From the NCBI GenBank assembly GCA_947446025.1, contig CANFEY010000013.1:1-64000 (forward strand): 64,000 nucleotides of DNA, given 5' to 3'. The notes beneath the pieces are model-generated. The model made no database searches. It saw nothing but the letters and a program-made list of their open reading frames with translations, and had not been told where the DNA came from. A program made the translations under genes and the position numbers. Source of the stretch: Bryobacterales bacterium (lineage in GTDB: Bacteria; Acidobacteriota; Terriglobia; Bryobacterales; Bryobacteraceae). This document shows, piece after piece, positions 9,902-17,680 of this stretch; position 1 is the stretch's first letter, and the number at the start of each line of letters is the position of its first letter.

Positions 9902-10297
9902 TCACTGAATGAACAGCCGGTACATGATCCGGCCGGGCCCGAACGTCAATCCGCCGACGATCAGCAAGCCGCCGATGTAGAGTCCAACCATAGCTCCCTT
10001 GTGTGCCTTGATATCCTTCTGGCGCACGGCCCATAGGGCGCGCCCGACGCCCCAGTAGGTCAGCAGGACGAACAGGTGCAGCCAGCTGAACTTTCCAGGG
10101 CGCACCTCCTGAATGAATATGGCTGCCGTCGCGGAGAACAACATCAGACCCATGTAGACGGCTCCCAACTTGCGGTGCGGGCGGGAGCCTTTGATCGACA
10201 GGAAGATCAGCCAGGTGCCGAGAACGAACGCGGGAAGAATGGTCGCCAGATGGATCTTGACGGCAAGAGGAGCTTCCAGGATGGGCGCGAAGTTCAA
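9902..10297 (-). CDS. Small membrane protein, DUF2306-like
   Basis: A 131-aa integral membrane protein with four predicted hydrophobic segments and the pattern HRKLGAVYMGLM plus HKGAMVGLYIGG, which resembles the DUF2306 family of unknown function. The start is TTG at 10297; GAGGAA inside the last codons of trigger factor provides a well-placed ribosome site, and only 3 nt separate the genes, so it is co-transcribed with tig. There is no evidence that the two act together. Confidence 0.75.
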   Translation of the reverse strand: MNFAPILEAPLAVKIHLATILPAFVLGTWLIFLSIKGSRPHRKLGAVYMGLMLFSATAAIFIQEVRPGKFSWLHLFVLLTYWGVGRALWAVRQKDIKAHKGAMVGLYIGGLLIVGGLTFGPGRIMYRLFIQ

Positions 10298-10300
10298 GGC

Positions 10301-11572
10301 TTATTCCTCGACGGGGGCTTCTTTGCGGGCGTGCTCGAAGAGCAGGCGCAGGGTTTTGTCGGTGCGGATGTGGCCGGCGATGCGGGCGATGCCGCCTTCC
10401 TTTTGCAGCTTGGCGCGGACAATGGCGACGGCTTCGCGCTGTTGGCGGGCGATGCGGTTCACTTCCACGTCGATCTCTTCCTGGGTCACGGCGACCGCTT
10501 CACGTTCGCCCACTTTATCCAGCAGCAGGGACGCCTTCACGTCGCGCAGTGCGCGGGGCGCTTGTGCTTCGCGCAGCTTGGTCCAGTCGAGATTCAGTTT
10601 GCTCAGGTCCACGCCTTGGCCCGAGAGCTGGCGCAGCTGCTGCTCCATGTTCATCTCGATCTGGCGGTCGATGTAGGCGTTCGGGACGGGGAAATCGTGG
10701 GTGTCCACCAGCTTGTCGATGATGGCGTGCTTGGCGGCTTCCTGGGCTTGATGTTCGCGCTCCTGGAAGATGGTGCGGCGGACGGTTTCGCGGAACTCGT
10801 CCAGCGTCTGGAAGTCGCCCAGGTCCTTGGCGAATTCGTCGTTCAGCTCCGGCAGTTCCTTGCGGCGAACCGCTTTGACGGTGGCCTGGAAGCGGACGGT
10901 ACGGCCGGCCAAGGTGGCGCGGTCGTAGTCTTCGGGGTAAACGATGTCGAACTCGCGGACTTCGTCGGGTGAGGCTCCGCGCAGGTTTTCGCTAAACGCG
11001 GCCAGCGTGGCTTCGTCGCCGATCTTCATCATCAATTCGTCTTGCGAGATCTTTTCCGCAACGCCGGAGATGCTTTCGAGCGAGACCACGGCGTAGTCTC
11101 CATCGGCGAGCGCGCGGGGCTCTTCGTTGACGTATTCGGCTTTCTGTTCGCGAACGGCTTCGACGCGCTCGGCGATGTCGGCGTCGGTGACTTCGGGTTC
11201 AGCGTAGGGGACGGCGACGCCGCGGTATTCGCCCAGTTCGATGGTGGGTGCGACTTCGAATTCAGCTTTGAATGTGATGGGCTCGCCGGCGTGGAAGTGA
11301 ACATCCACAACGTTCGGCTTACCGACAACTTGTAGACCTTCCTTGGCGGCGGTCTCATGGAAGAAGCGCGGGACCACGGCTTCGATCACGTCCTGGTTGA
11401 TCTCCTGCGAGAACTTGGATTTCACCAAGCTGAGGGGGGCCTTCCCGGGACGGAAGCCGGGCAGGCGGACCTTCTTTTGAATGTCGGCGACAACGCGCTC
11501 CGTTTCCTTCTCAACGTCCGCGACGGGAACGGTAATTTCGAGCGAATGCTTGCATCCTTCAATCAGGGCCAC
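10301..11572 (-). CDS. tig: Trigger factor, ribosome-associated chaperone and prolyl isomerase
   Basis: A 423-aa chaperone that docks at the ribosome exit tunnel and shields nascent chains. The N-terminal ribosome-binding domain contains the signature GFRPGKAP (around residue 40). The FKBP-like isomerase domain spans roughly 150-235, and the C-terminal arms are helical and charged. The length is close to the usual 430. The start is GTG at 11572 with GGAGA upstream. A terminator-like hairpin separates it from metK, and a small membrane protein gene follows at 3 nt. Confidence 0.95.
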   Translation of the reverse strand: MALIEGCKHSLEITVPVADVEKETERVVADIQKKVRLPGFRPGKAPLSLVKSKFSQEINQDVIEAVVPRFFHETAAKEGLQVVGKPNVVDVHFHAGEPITFKAEFEVAPTIELGEYRGVAVPYAEPEVTDADIAERVEAVREQKAEYVNEEPRALADGDYAVVSLESISGVAEKISQDELMMKIGDEATLAAFSENLRGASPDEVREFDIVYPEDYDRATLAGRTVRFQATVKAVRRKELPELNDEFAKDLGDFQTLDEFRETVRRTIFQEREHQAQEAAKHAIIDKLVDTHDFPVPNAYIDRQIEMNMEQQLRQLSGQGVDLSKLNLDWTKLREAQAPRALRDVKASLLLDKVGEREAVAVTQEEIDVEVNRIARQQREAVAIVRAKLQKEGGIARIAGHIRTDKTLRLLFEHARKEAPVEE

Positions 11573-11595
11573 GATAGGTTCTCCAATGTCTTCTC

Positions 11596-11629
11596 AAAAA
11601 CACATGGCCCCACCCGTAAGGGTGGGGCC
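11596..11629 (-). terminator. Probable terminator after metK
   Basis: On the minus strand a perfect 10-bp stem (GGCCCCACCC/GGGTGGGGCC) with a TTAC loop is followed, after ATGTG, by five T residues. It lies 17 nt after the metK stop and before tig. The 5-nt gap before the T-run makes it weaker than a classical terminator, so some read-through into tig is possible. Confidence 0.6.
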
Positions 11630-11645
11630 CATGAAACGAACTTCT

Positions 11646-12800
11646 TTACGCCTTCTTCGCAGCGGCCTTGAGAGCAGCCGCTTTGTTGGTGGCTTCCCAA
11701 GTAAAGCCCGCGCCGGTGCGGCCGAAGTGGCCGTAGTAGGACGTGGGACGGAAGATAGGACGGCGCAACTTGAGCGTTTCAATCATGCCCTTGGGGGTCA
11801 TGTTGAAGTTGGCGCGCACGATCTTGACCAACTGCTCTTCACTGAGCTTGCTGGTGCCGAAGGAGTTGACGGCGACCGATACCGGTTCCGCAACGCCGAT
11901 GGCGTAGGCCAGTTGGACTTCCACGCGGCTGGCGAGACCAGAAGCCACGATGTTCTTCGCAATGTAGCGCGCGAAGTAGCAAGCCGAGCGGTCGACCTTT
12001 GTCGGGTCCTTGCCGGAGAACGCACCGCCACCGTGACGGCCCATGCCGCCATACGTGTCGACGATGATCTTGCGGCCCGTGAGGCCGGTGTCACCGTGCG
12101 GTCCACCGATAACGAAACGGCCAGTGGGGTTGATGTGGTACTTGGTGTTCTTGTCCACCATGTTCGAGGGGATGATGGGGTCGATGATGTGCTTGCGCAC
12201 GTCGGCGCGCAGTTTGGCGGTGGACACGTCGTCATCGTGCTGGGTGGAGATCACCACCGCGTCGATGCGCACGGGCTTGTCGCCATCGTATTCGACGGAG
12301 ACTTGGCTCTTGGCGTCGGGACGCAGGTAGGTGAGCTTGCCGGTGCGGCGGATCTTGCTCTGTTGTTCCACCAGCTTGTGGGCCAACATGATAGGCAGCG
12401 GCATCAGCTCAGGAGTTTCGTCGCAGGCGTAGCCGAACATCAGGCCTTGGTCGCCCGCGCCGCCCGTATCCACGCCCATGGCGATGTCGGGGGACTGCGT
12501 CTGGATCAGGTTCACGATGCCACAGGTCTTGGAATCAAAACCCATCTTGGCGTCAGTAAAACCGATCGAGGCGATCACTTCGCGGGCAATCTTCGGGATA
12601 TCCAGCACCGCGGTGGTGGTGATTTCGCCGGAGACGATACAGAGCCCGGTGGTGACAAGCGTTTCGCATGCCACGCGGCCTGTGGGGTCGACAGAGAGTA
12701 CGGCGTCGAGTACGGCGTCCGAGACCTGATCTGCCATCTTATCGGGGTGGCCTTCGCTCACCGATTCCGACGTGAAAATATGTCTAACTTTATCAGCCAC
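11646..12800 (-). CDS. metK: S-adenosylmethionine synthetase
   Basis: A 384-aa cytoplasmic enzyme making S-adenosylmethionine from methionine and ATP. Diagnostic motifs are [11 protein letters not shown] at the N-terminus (substrate His), [12 protein letters not shown] in the middle and [16 protein letters not shown] (P-loop-like) in the C-terminal part. The length is normal. It starts with GTG at 12800 preceded by a strong GGAGGA. It is the first intact gene after a kinase stub at 12835-13026. No SAM-riboswitch fold was recognised in the short leader. Confidence 0.97.
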   Translation of the reverse strand: MADKVRHIFTSESVSEGHPDKMADQVSDAVLDAVLSVDPTGRVACETLVTTGLCIVSGEITTTAVLDIPKIAREVIASIGFTDAKMGFDSKTCGIVNLIQTQSPDIAMGVDTGGAGDQGLMFGYACDETPELMPLPIMLAHKLVEQQSKIRRTGKLTYLRPDAKSQVSVEYDGDKPVRIDAVVISTQHDDDVSTAKLRADVRKHIIDPIIPSNMVDKNTKYHINPTGRFVIGGPHGDTGLTGRKIIVDTYGGMGRHGGGAFSGKDPTKVDRSACYFARYIAKNIVASGLASRVEVQLAYAIGVAEPVSVAVNSFGTSKLSEEQLVKIVRANFNMTPKGMIETLKLRRPIFRPTSYYGHFGRTGAGFTWEATNKAAALKAAAKKA

Positions 12801-12834
12801 TTGGTGGGATCCTCCAGGGATTTTTACAGCTCGG

Positions 12835-13026
12835 TCAAATTTGGGAGTCCTTCAGGTAGGCGTTGGAAACCCAAACAGCCAATTGTAGCACGCAAGGTGC
12901 GGGAATTGATGGCGACTTCGCGTCCAGCTTGGGATCGCGGGCTCGGTAGACCTCACCCATGCCTCCGCGACCTAGGACGCCGAGCAACTCGAAGTGGGCA
13001 ATGCGGTCACCAGGGGTGAGAGGCAT
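12835..13026 (-). pseudogene. Truncated, frameshifted Ser/Thr protein kinase N-terminus
   Basis: The ATG at 13026 opens [19 protein letters not shown] and the glycine loop [17 protein letters not shown], a textbook Hanks-type kinase N-lobe. The next expected motif, REVAI(K), is present in the +1 frame immediately afterwards, then all similarity stops. So one base was lost and the remainder of the gene is gone. Its wording (DPKLD) differs from the two kinases at 53-59 kb, so it came from another paralogue. It lies 34 nt upstream of metK. Confidence 0.75.
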
Positions 13027-13063
13027 GATCCTTTATAGTTTGCTTCAGCGTCTGTCCGTACAC

Positions 13064-14279
13064 TTATGTGTGGCGGTTCCGTGCTGGTGCACGTGGGGGC
13101 TTGAGGGGAGGAGTTAGTTCTGTGATGAAGGCGTCTACGTCGAGGGCCTCGATTCCGGGGGCTAGGGCGCGGGTGCCCGCAGGAGTCTTGGCCGGGCGGT
13201 GGATCACGCTCGCGCGGACTGTGGTTTTGTTGGGGACAACCCGGCGCAGGGACGCGAGCGGTCCGGCCATCGGTGGCAGCATCGTCCTGGTGGACTTGCA
13301 CTCGATCATCCACAGGCTGCTGCCGGTCGACGGGAACAGGAAGTCGACCTCCAGACCTTGCTGGTCACGGAAATGGTACAGCTCCTTGCGGCGGCCTTGG
13401 TTGATCTGGGCCTTCAGTATCTCGCTGGCGACGAAGCCCTCGAATAGCGTGCCAAGGAATGGCGAGCGGTCGAGCTCGGCTTGGCTGGTGATGCCGAGCA
13501 GGTAGCAGGCCATGCCGGAGTCGCCGATGTAGACTTTCGGCGACTTGATAAGGCGCTTGCCGAAGTTGTTGAAGTAGGGCGGCACCAGCATGACTTGGCC
13601 GGTGATCTCAAGCACGTGCAGCCACTCATTGATCGTGGGGACGGAGATGCCGAGCGGGGCGGCGAGGTCAGTGCGATTGAGGATCTGGCCGTGGCGGCTG
13701 GCAAGCATGGCGAGGAATCGGCGGAACGTGCCGAGGTCGCGGACGTTGATGAGGGAGCGGACGTCGCGCTCGAGATAGGTTTGGATGTAGGAGCTGAACC
13801 AGAGGGCGCGGCCCTTGGGTTCGAGACGACCTCGGGGAAGCCGCCATGGAGCAGGGTGACGCGGGGCGTCTCGGACCGGCTGAAGGGCAGGAGTTGGAGC
13901 ACGGCCGCGCGGCCATGGACTCGCTGACGCCTTGCATCAAGGGTGCCTCCTGCGAGCCGATGAACATCCACTGGCCCATCTTGCGCGGGTCCCTGTCGAT
14001 GCGGGTGCGGACGTAGGGGAAGAGCTCTGGTACATTATGAATTTCATCGAAGACCACGGGAAGCGTGAGCCCGTCGAGGAAGCCGCGAGGGTCGGAGCGG
14101 GCACGGGCCTGGAAGTCGGGGTCCTCGAGGAGCACGTAGGTGGAATCGGGGAAAAGCTGCCGTAAAAGCGTGGTTTTTCCGGAGCGGCGGGGCCCGGCGA
14201 GGACGATCGAGGGGTAGTGGCGGGTGGCGTCCAGGACGGTGATTCCGAGGTTTCTGAACGCGGATCTAATATGAGAATT
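13064..14279 (-). pseudogene. AAA ATPase with DUF4143 domain, disrupted by two frameshifts
   Basis: Three consecutive frames together make one protein. The N-terminal part has the P-loop GPRRSGKTTLL (about 14160-14195) and Walker B LPVVFDEIHN, reading to MQGVSESMA near 13920. It continues in a second frame as GRAAVLQLLPFSRSETPRV to GGFPEVV, then near 13820 in a third frame as ALWFSSYIQTYLERDVRS through the DUF4143/endonuclease-like C-terminus (VDFLF and MIECKS). No ATG, GTG or TTG start exists before the P-loop in the first frame; a stop lies at 14280. Such genes are common, often solitary, accessory ATPases. Two independent shifts suggest real decay rather than one sequencing error. Confidence 0.85.
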
Positions 14280-14325
14280 CTAAACTAGAACTTTAGGAAA
14301 CTCAAGTTGTTGTTGCGGGGAATAG

Positions 14326-14360
14326 TTGAGTTGTCTAAAGTTGTACTTTAAATAACTCAA
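14326..14360. repeat. 35-bp AT-rich palindrome, with a further half-site at 14289-14305
   Basis: Left arm TTGAGTTGTCTAAAGT and right arm ACTTTAAATAACTCAA pair at 13 of 16 positions around a TGT centre. A third copy of the half-site, ACTTTAGGAAACTCAA, lies at 14290-14305. The block is AT-rich against the GC-rich surroundings and sits just upstream of the decayed ATPase and downstream of upp, so it is probably an operator or regulatory element of the ATPase. Confidence 0.6.
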
Positions 14361-14381
14361 TTCTGAAATCTACTGCTCTTG

Positions 14382-15008
14382 TTAGCCTAGGGTGTTGAAG
14401 TAACGGTCGCCAGCGTCGCCTAGGCCGGGAACGATGTAGCCTTTTTCATTCAAGTGGCTATCCAGCGCGCCGACGTAGACGTTGGTGTCCGGGTGTTCCG
14501 CGGCGACCTTGCGCACGCCTTCCGGAGCCGCGATCAGGCTTACAAGACGCACCGGTTTGCCGTAGCGCTGCACCCGGGCGATGGCGTCGCAAGCCGAGCC
14601 TCCGGTGGCCAGCATGATGTCGAGCACGCAGTACAAGTCCGCGGTGGGATGCTCGGGCATCTTGTCGTAGTAGGGCATCGGGATCAAGCGTTCTTCGTCA
14701 CGGTACATGCCCAGGCACCAGACTTGCGCATTGGGCACATGTTCGAGCGCGGCGGGCATCATTCCCAGTCCGGCGCGCAGCACCGGGACAAAACCGACTT
14801 GCTGGCCTAGACGGGCTCCCTGGCATTCGGCGACCGGAGTTTGCACGGTGTGCGGGGTGACCGTGAGGTCGGCCAGCGCCTCGTACAGCAGCAACGTGGT
14901 CACTTGTCCCACCAACATGCGGAACGTTTCAGGGGACCGGGCGGCTTCACGAAGGCGGGTGATTTTGTCCTGCACCAAGGGATGGCGGGAAACCTGAAGA
15001 GCACTCAT
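14382..15008 (-). CDS. upp: Uracil phosphoribosyltransferase
   Basis: A 208-aa cytoplasmic salvage enzyme converting uracil and PRPP to UMP. Evidence: VPVLRAGLGMMPAAL, the PRPP-binding loop VLDIMLATGGSA, and the C-terminal GDAGDRYFNT typical of UPRTases. The length is exactly that of E. coli Upp. The ATG at 15008 is only 40 nt from the divergent udp start, so the two promoters overlap in that gap or inside the genes. With udp and cdd it forms a complete cytidine/uridine to UMP salvage set. Confidence 0.97.
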   Translation of the reverse strand: MSALQVSRHPLVQDKITRLREAARSPETFRMLVGQVTTLLLYEALADLTVTPHTVQTPVAECQGARLGQQVGFVPVLRAGLGMMPAALEHVPNAQVWCLGMYRDEERLIPMPYYDKMPEHPTADLYCVLDIMLATGGSACDAIARVQRYGKPVRLVSLIAAPEGVRKVAAEHPDTNVYVGALDSHLNEKGYIVPGLGDAGDRYFNTLG

Positions 15009-15048
15009 AGCAGAGCCAGTATTGCATGTTTGTTATGCTGGGTTCGCA

Positions 15049-15885
15049 ATGCCCCGAGCCGACAGTCCGCACACACGCATTCAGTACCACACGCATACCG
15101 GAGACGGTGACCTTTCTTCCCTGTGTTTGATCGTGGGAGCGCCGGGCCGCGCGGGTATGATCGCGCGGAAGTATCTGCAGAATTTTAAGCGGTTCTCGAA
15201 CGCCCACCGCGGGCTCACGTCTTACACCGGCGACTACAAAGGCACGCGCGTATCCGTGACCACGTCCGGCATGGGCGGGCCATCCACGGGGATTGTGCTG
15301 CCGGAGGCGGTGCGCAGCGGAGCCCGGATTTTCATCCGTGTGGGCTCGTGCGGGAGCCTGATTGCAAAGTCAAAACCGGGGGAAGTCATCATCCCCACCG
15401 GCGCGATCCGTTTCGACGGCACCGCGGATGACTGGGCTCCGAAGGAATTTCCTGCCATCGCGTCCTGGCAAGTGGTCAGCGCATTGCATCAAGCCGCCGC
15501 GAAACTCGCTCCGGGGCACTGGCATACGGGCCTCGAATGCACCAGTAGCGATTTCTACGGCGGACAGGGCCGGCCGAATTTGTTCGGCTCGGTTCCGCCG
15601 AAGATGCTGGCCCGGCACGAAGAGGTCTTGCGGCTGGGGGCGGCCTGTTATTCGATGGAGGCGTCGGCGCTGTTCGTGTGGTGCGCCACCGAAGGTGGAG
15701 GGTTGCCGTGTGGCGCGGTCAATGCGATCTTCGCCAACCGGCACACCAATGAATGGAAAGTGGCCGGCGAAGAGTTAGCCGCGGAGGTTGCATTAGACGC
15801 GCTGCTGATTCTGAACAGCGATCCGACGGTGGCTGCTTACGTCTCGCGCGAGTTGCCATCCTATCCTCCGATGGGGCTCGGGTGA
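15049..15885 (+). CDS. udp: Nucleoside phosphorylase, probably uridine phosphorylase
   Basis: A 278-aa enzyme of the PNP/UDP family I; phosphorolysis of a nucleoside to base and (deoxy)ribose-1-phosphate. Motifs are the phosphate-binding GAPGRAGMIARKY, FIRVGSCGSL and YSMEASALF (nucleoside-binding Met-Glu). The start is ATG 15049; a TTG nine codons upstream gives no family similarity. Its stop overlaps cdd (GTGA). The pyrimidine neighbours (upp, cdd) favour uridine as substrate; purine specificity cannot be excluded from sequence alone. Confidence 0.88.
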   Translation: MPRADSPHTRIQYHTHTGDGDLSSLCLIVGAPGRAGMIARKYLQNFKRFSNAHRGLTSYTGDYKGTRVSVTTSGMGGPSTGIVLPEAVRSGARIFIRVGSCGSLIAKSKPGEVIIPTGAIRFDGTADDWAPKEFPAIASWQVVSALHQAAAKLAPGHWHTGLECTSSDFYGGQGRPNLFGSVPPKMLARHEEVLRLGAACYSMEASALFVWCATEGGGLPCGAVNAIFANRHTNEWKVAGEELAAEVALDALLILNSDPTVAAYVSRELPSYPPMGLG

Positions 15886-16637
15886 CGCAGCGCGGGATGC
15901 TGGCGCTGTTGCCGGAGGCGCAGGCCCGCGCGTTTGCCCCCTTGTCGCGATTTTTCGTCGGCGCGGTGGTGCGGGGTGGCAGTGGACGGGTGTACCTGGG
16001 CGCGAACATTGAGATCCCTGGATTACCGCTGAGCCAGACCGTTCATGCCGAGCAGGCGGCGCTGGCCAATGCCTACATGGCGGGCGAGCGCGAGGTGACA
16101 GACATCGCGGTGACGGCGGCTCCGTGCGGGCACTGCCGCCAGTTCCTGCAGGAGCTGTCCCCGGACGGAGAGATTCGTGTGCTGGTGAAGGGCGCCCGGT
16201 CGGTGAAGCTGTCACAACTGCTGCCTGCTGCATTCGGACCCCAGGACCTGGGACGGAAGCAGGGTGCGCTGCCGCCCATGGACAACCCAGTGGCGTTGGT
16301 CGCGCGGACCAAGGATGCCGTGGTGCTGGCCGCGTTCGAGTCGGCACGCAAGTCGTATGCTCCGTACACGCGGGCGCACTCGGGGGTGGCGCTGTTGACG
16401 GTGGATAGGCGGATCTTCACGGGATCTTACATTGAGAACGCGGCCTTCAACCCGAGCCTGCCTCCGCTGCAAACAGCCCTTGCCGGACTGCTGGCGGCGG
16501 GGGCTACGCCAAGTGCCATTGTGCGCGCGGCGCTGGTGGAGTTCGATGGGGCGAAGGTCAGCCAACTGAGTGGAGTGCGCTCGGCGCTTTCGGTGCTGGC
16601 GCCGACGGCTCGGATGAAGGTAGCGTCGCTTTTCTGA
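15882..16637 (+). CDS. cdd: Cytidine deaminase, two-domain type
   Basis: About 251 aa. The N-terminal catalytic domain holds the zinc site HAEQAA (proton-shuttle Glu) and PCGHCRQF; a second deaminase-fold domain (from about residue 150) lacks the zinc ligands, as in the E. coli homodimeric enzyme. The start is taken as GTG 15882 overlapping the udp stop (GTGA); the frame extends 43 codons upstream inside udp without similarity. Cytidine or deoxycytidine is deaminated to uridine, which Udp and Upp then process. Confidence 0.93.
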   Translation: MTQRGMLALLPEAQARAFAPLSRFFVGAVVRGGSGRVYLGANIEIPGLPLSQTVHAEQAALANAYMAGEREVTDIAVTAAPCGHCRQFLQELSPDGEIRVLVKGARSVKLSQLLPAAFGPQDLGRKQGALPPMDNPVALVARTKDAVVLAAFESARKSYAPYTRAHSGVALLTVDRRIFTGSYIENAAFNPSLPPLQTALAGLLAAGATPSAIVRAALVEFDGAKVSQLSGVRSALSVLAPTARMKVASLF

Positions 16638-16897
16638 GTCGGAGGCTCGGAGACCTGCCAAAGGTGGCGATTGGCGAAGGCTCTGCCAGAGCCGGATTTT
16701 AGATACTTCTCGAACTCGACGGCTTGTTCACGGGTGGAGAAGGCTGCGTAGGTTTGAAGCGCCCACGGCGTGAACTTCGAGGTATGCGGGACTCCGCCTT
16801 GGTTGTGTTTGGCTAGGCGGGACTTGAGATTGTCGGTGAGGCCAATGTAACGCTGGCTCGGGTGCGATTCGCTTTGCAAGAGGTAGACAGAGTGTAT
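16427..16897 (-). pseudogene. GIY-YIG nuclease-like gene, probably decayed
   Basis: The frame encodes VYLLQSESHPSQRYIGLTDN (GIY-YIG variant), KSRLAKHN, PHTSKFTPW, FEKYLKSGSGRAFANRHLW, a well-known small GIY-YIG family of about 85 aa. There is no ATG or GTG at the expected place: the position of the initiator reads ATA at 16897, and the first usable TTG (16879) would remove the GIY strand. The normal stop is also missing, and the frame runs 210 nt antisense into cdd. Both ends suggest a dead gene, although translation from a rare start is not excluded. Confidence 0.6.
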
Positions 16898-16935
16898 CGC
16901 CTGCGACCGGGTGACGCCCGCGGTCGCTAAAGTTA

Positions 16936-17295
16936 TGGTGGAGGCGGCGGGAGTCGAACCCGCGTCCGAAAAAGTTTACCGCGAAAAGACTACGTGCGTT
17001 TCCGGTTCGGTAGTTTTCGTCTGCTCCGTAAGGCACCGGCAAGAACGGAACAGCTTAGTCCGATTGGTCTCGGCTGTGAGCTCCGAACAGAAGCTTTAGG
17101 CCTATCCTGCAAAGATGACGGTCTCGGCAGAGCGCGCAGGCTCATTCCACCAGACCGGCGGCCTAATTAATTAGGCTGCGTATGCGAACTGCTGATTGTT
17201 GTTGGCAGTTGTTGTTTTCCGATCGTTTTACGGGAGCTCGGAACCCGGCACGACTCACCACGCTAAATCAATCCCGTCGAATCCGTTGCGCCCCC
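16936..17295 (-). ncRNA. ssrA: Transfer-messenger RNA (tmRNA)
   Basis: The minus strand starts GGGGGCGCAACGGATTCGAC and ends with a tRNA-like T-arm (GGGTTCGACTCCC) and CGCCTCCACCA with encoded CCA; GGGGGCG pairs with CGCCTCC in the acceptor stem. The tag frame at 17206-17171 encodes ANNNQQFAYAA followed by TAA. The RNA rescues stalled ribosomes and marks the nascent chain for proteolysis. The 5' end is 37 nt from the divergent clpS start. Confidence 0.96.
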
Positions 17296-17305
17296 CTTAG
17301 ATTTC

Positions 17306-17333
17306 ATTCTAGCATTGAGTAGCAAGGGGTCGA
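17306..17333 (-). promoter_or_regulatory. Probable sigma-70 promoter of ssrA
   Basis: On the minus strand TCGACC (4 of 6 matches to the -35 consensus) at 17333-17328 and TAGAAT (5 of 6) at 17311-17306 are separated by 16 bp; the tmRNA 5' end lies 10 nt beyond the -10 box. The -35 box covers the clpS start codon and touches its ribosome site. Confidence 0.55.
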
Positions 17334-17680
17334 TGCCGGAAACTTTACCGCTCACAGCGCCAAGCATCGGGACGGGCACCGGAACAGGGGTCGCGAACCG
17401 CGACGATGAGACGCCGATGTACCGCGTCGTGCTGCTGGACGACGACGAGCACACCTACGAATACGTGGTGGAGATGCTGTGTGCCATCTTTGTGCTCTCC
17501 CCGGAGACCGCCTACAAGCATGCCTGCGAAGTGGACGCCATGGGGCGGGTGGTGGTGATCGTGTGCGAACGGGAGCAGGCCGAGTTTGGGCGCGATCAAA
17601 TTCACGCGTATGGGGCGGACCCGCGCATGGCGGTGTCCAAGGGTTCGATGAGCGCGGTGGTCGAGCCGGCTACTTCTTAG
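17333..17680 (+). CDS. clpS: ATP-dependent Clp protease adaptor ClpS
   Basis: A 115-aa adaptor that delivers N-degron substrates to ClpA/ClpC-ClpP. The ClpS core begins after a 28-residue glycine/threonine-rich tail: YRVVLLDDDEHTYEYVVEML and the Ala/His-containing second half ending VVVIVCERE. The start is ATG 17333, preceded by AAGGGG; a TTG at 17315 is possible but has no ribosome site. It is divergent from ssrA and convergent with a VWFA gene, overlapping it by 11 nt. Confidence 0.92.
   Translation: MPETLPLTAPSIGTGTGTGVANRDDETPMYRVVLLDDDEHTYEYVVEMLCAIFVLSPETAYKHACEVDAMGRVVVIVCEREQAEFGRDQIHAYGADPRMAVSKGSMSAVVEPATS

Noticed and set aside
12801-12834. Possible SAM riboswitch before metK
   Set aside because: The leader is too short and no SAM-I, SAM-II or SAM/SAH fold could be drawn.
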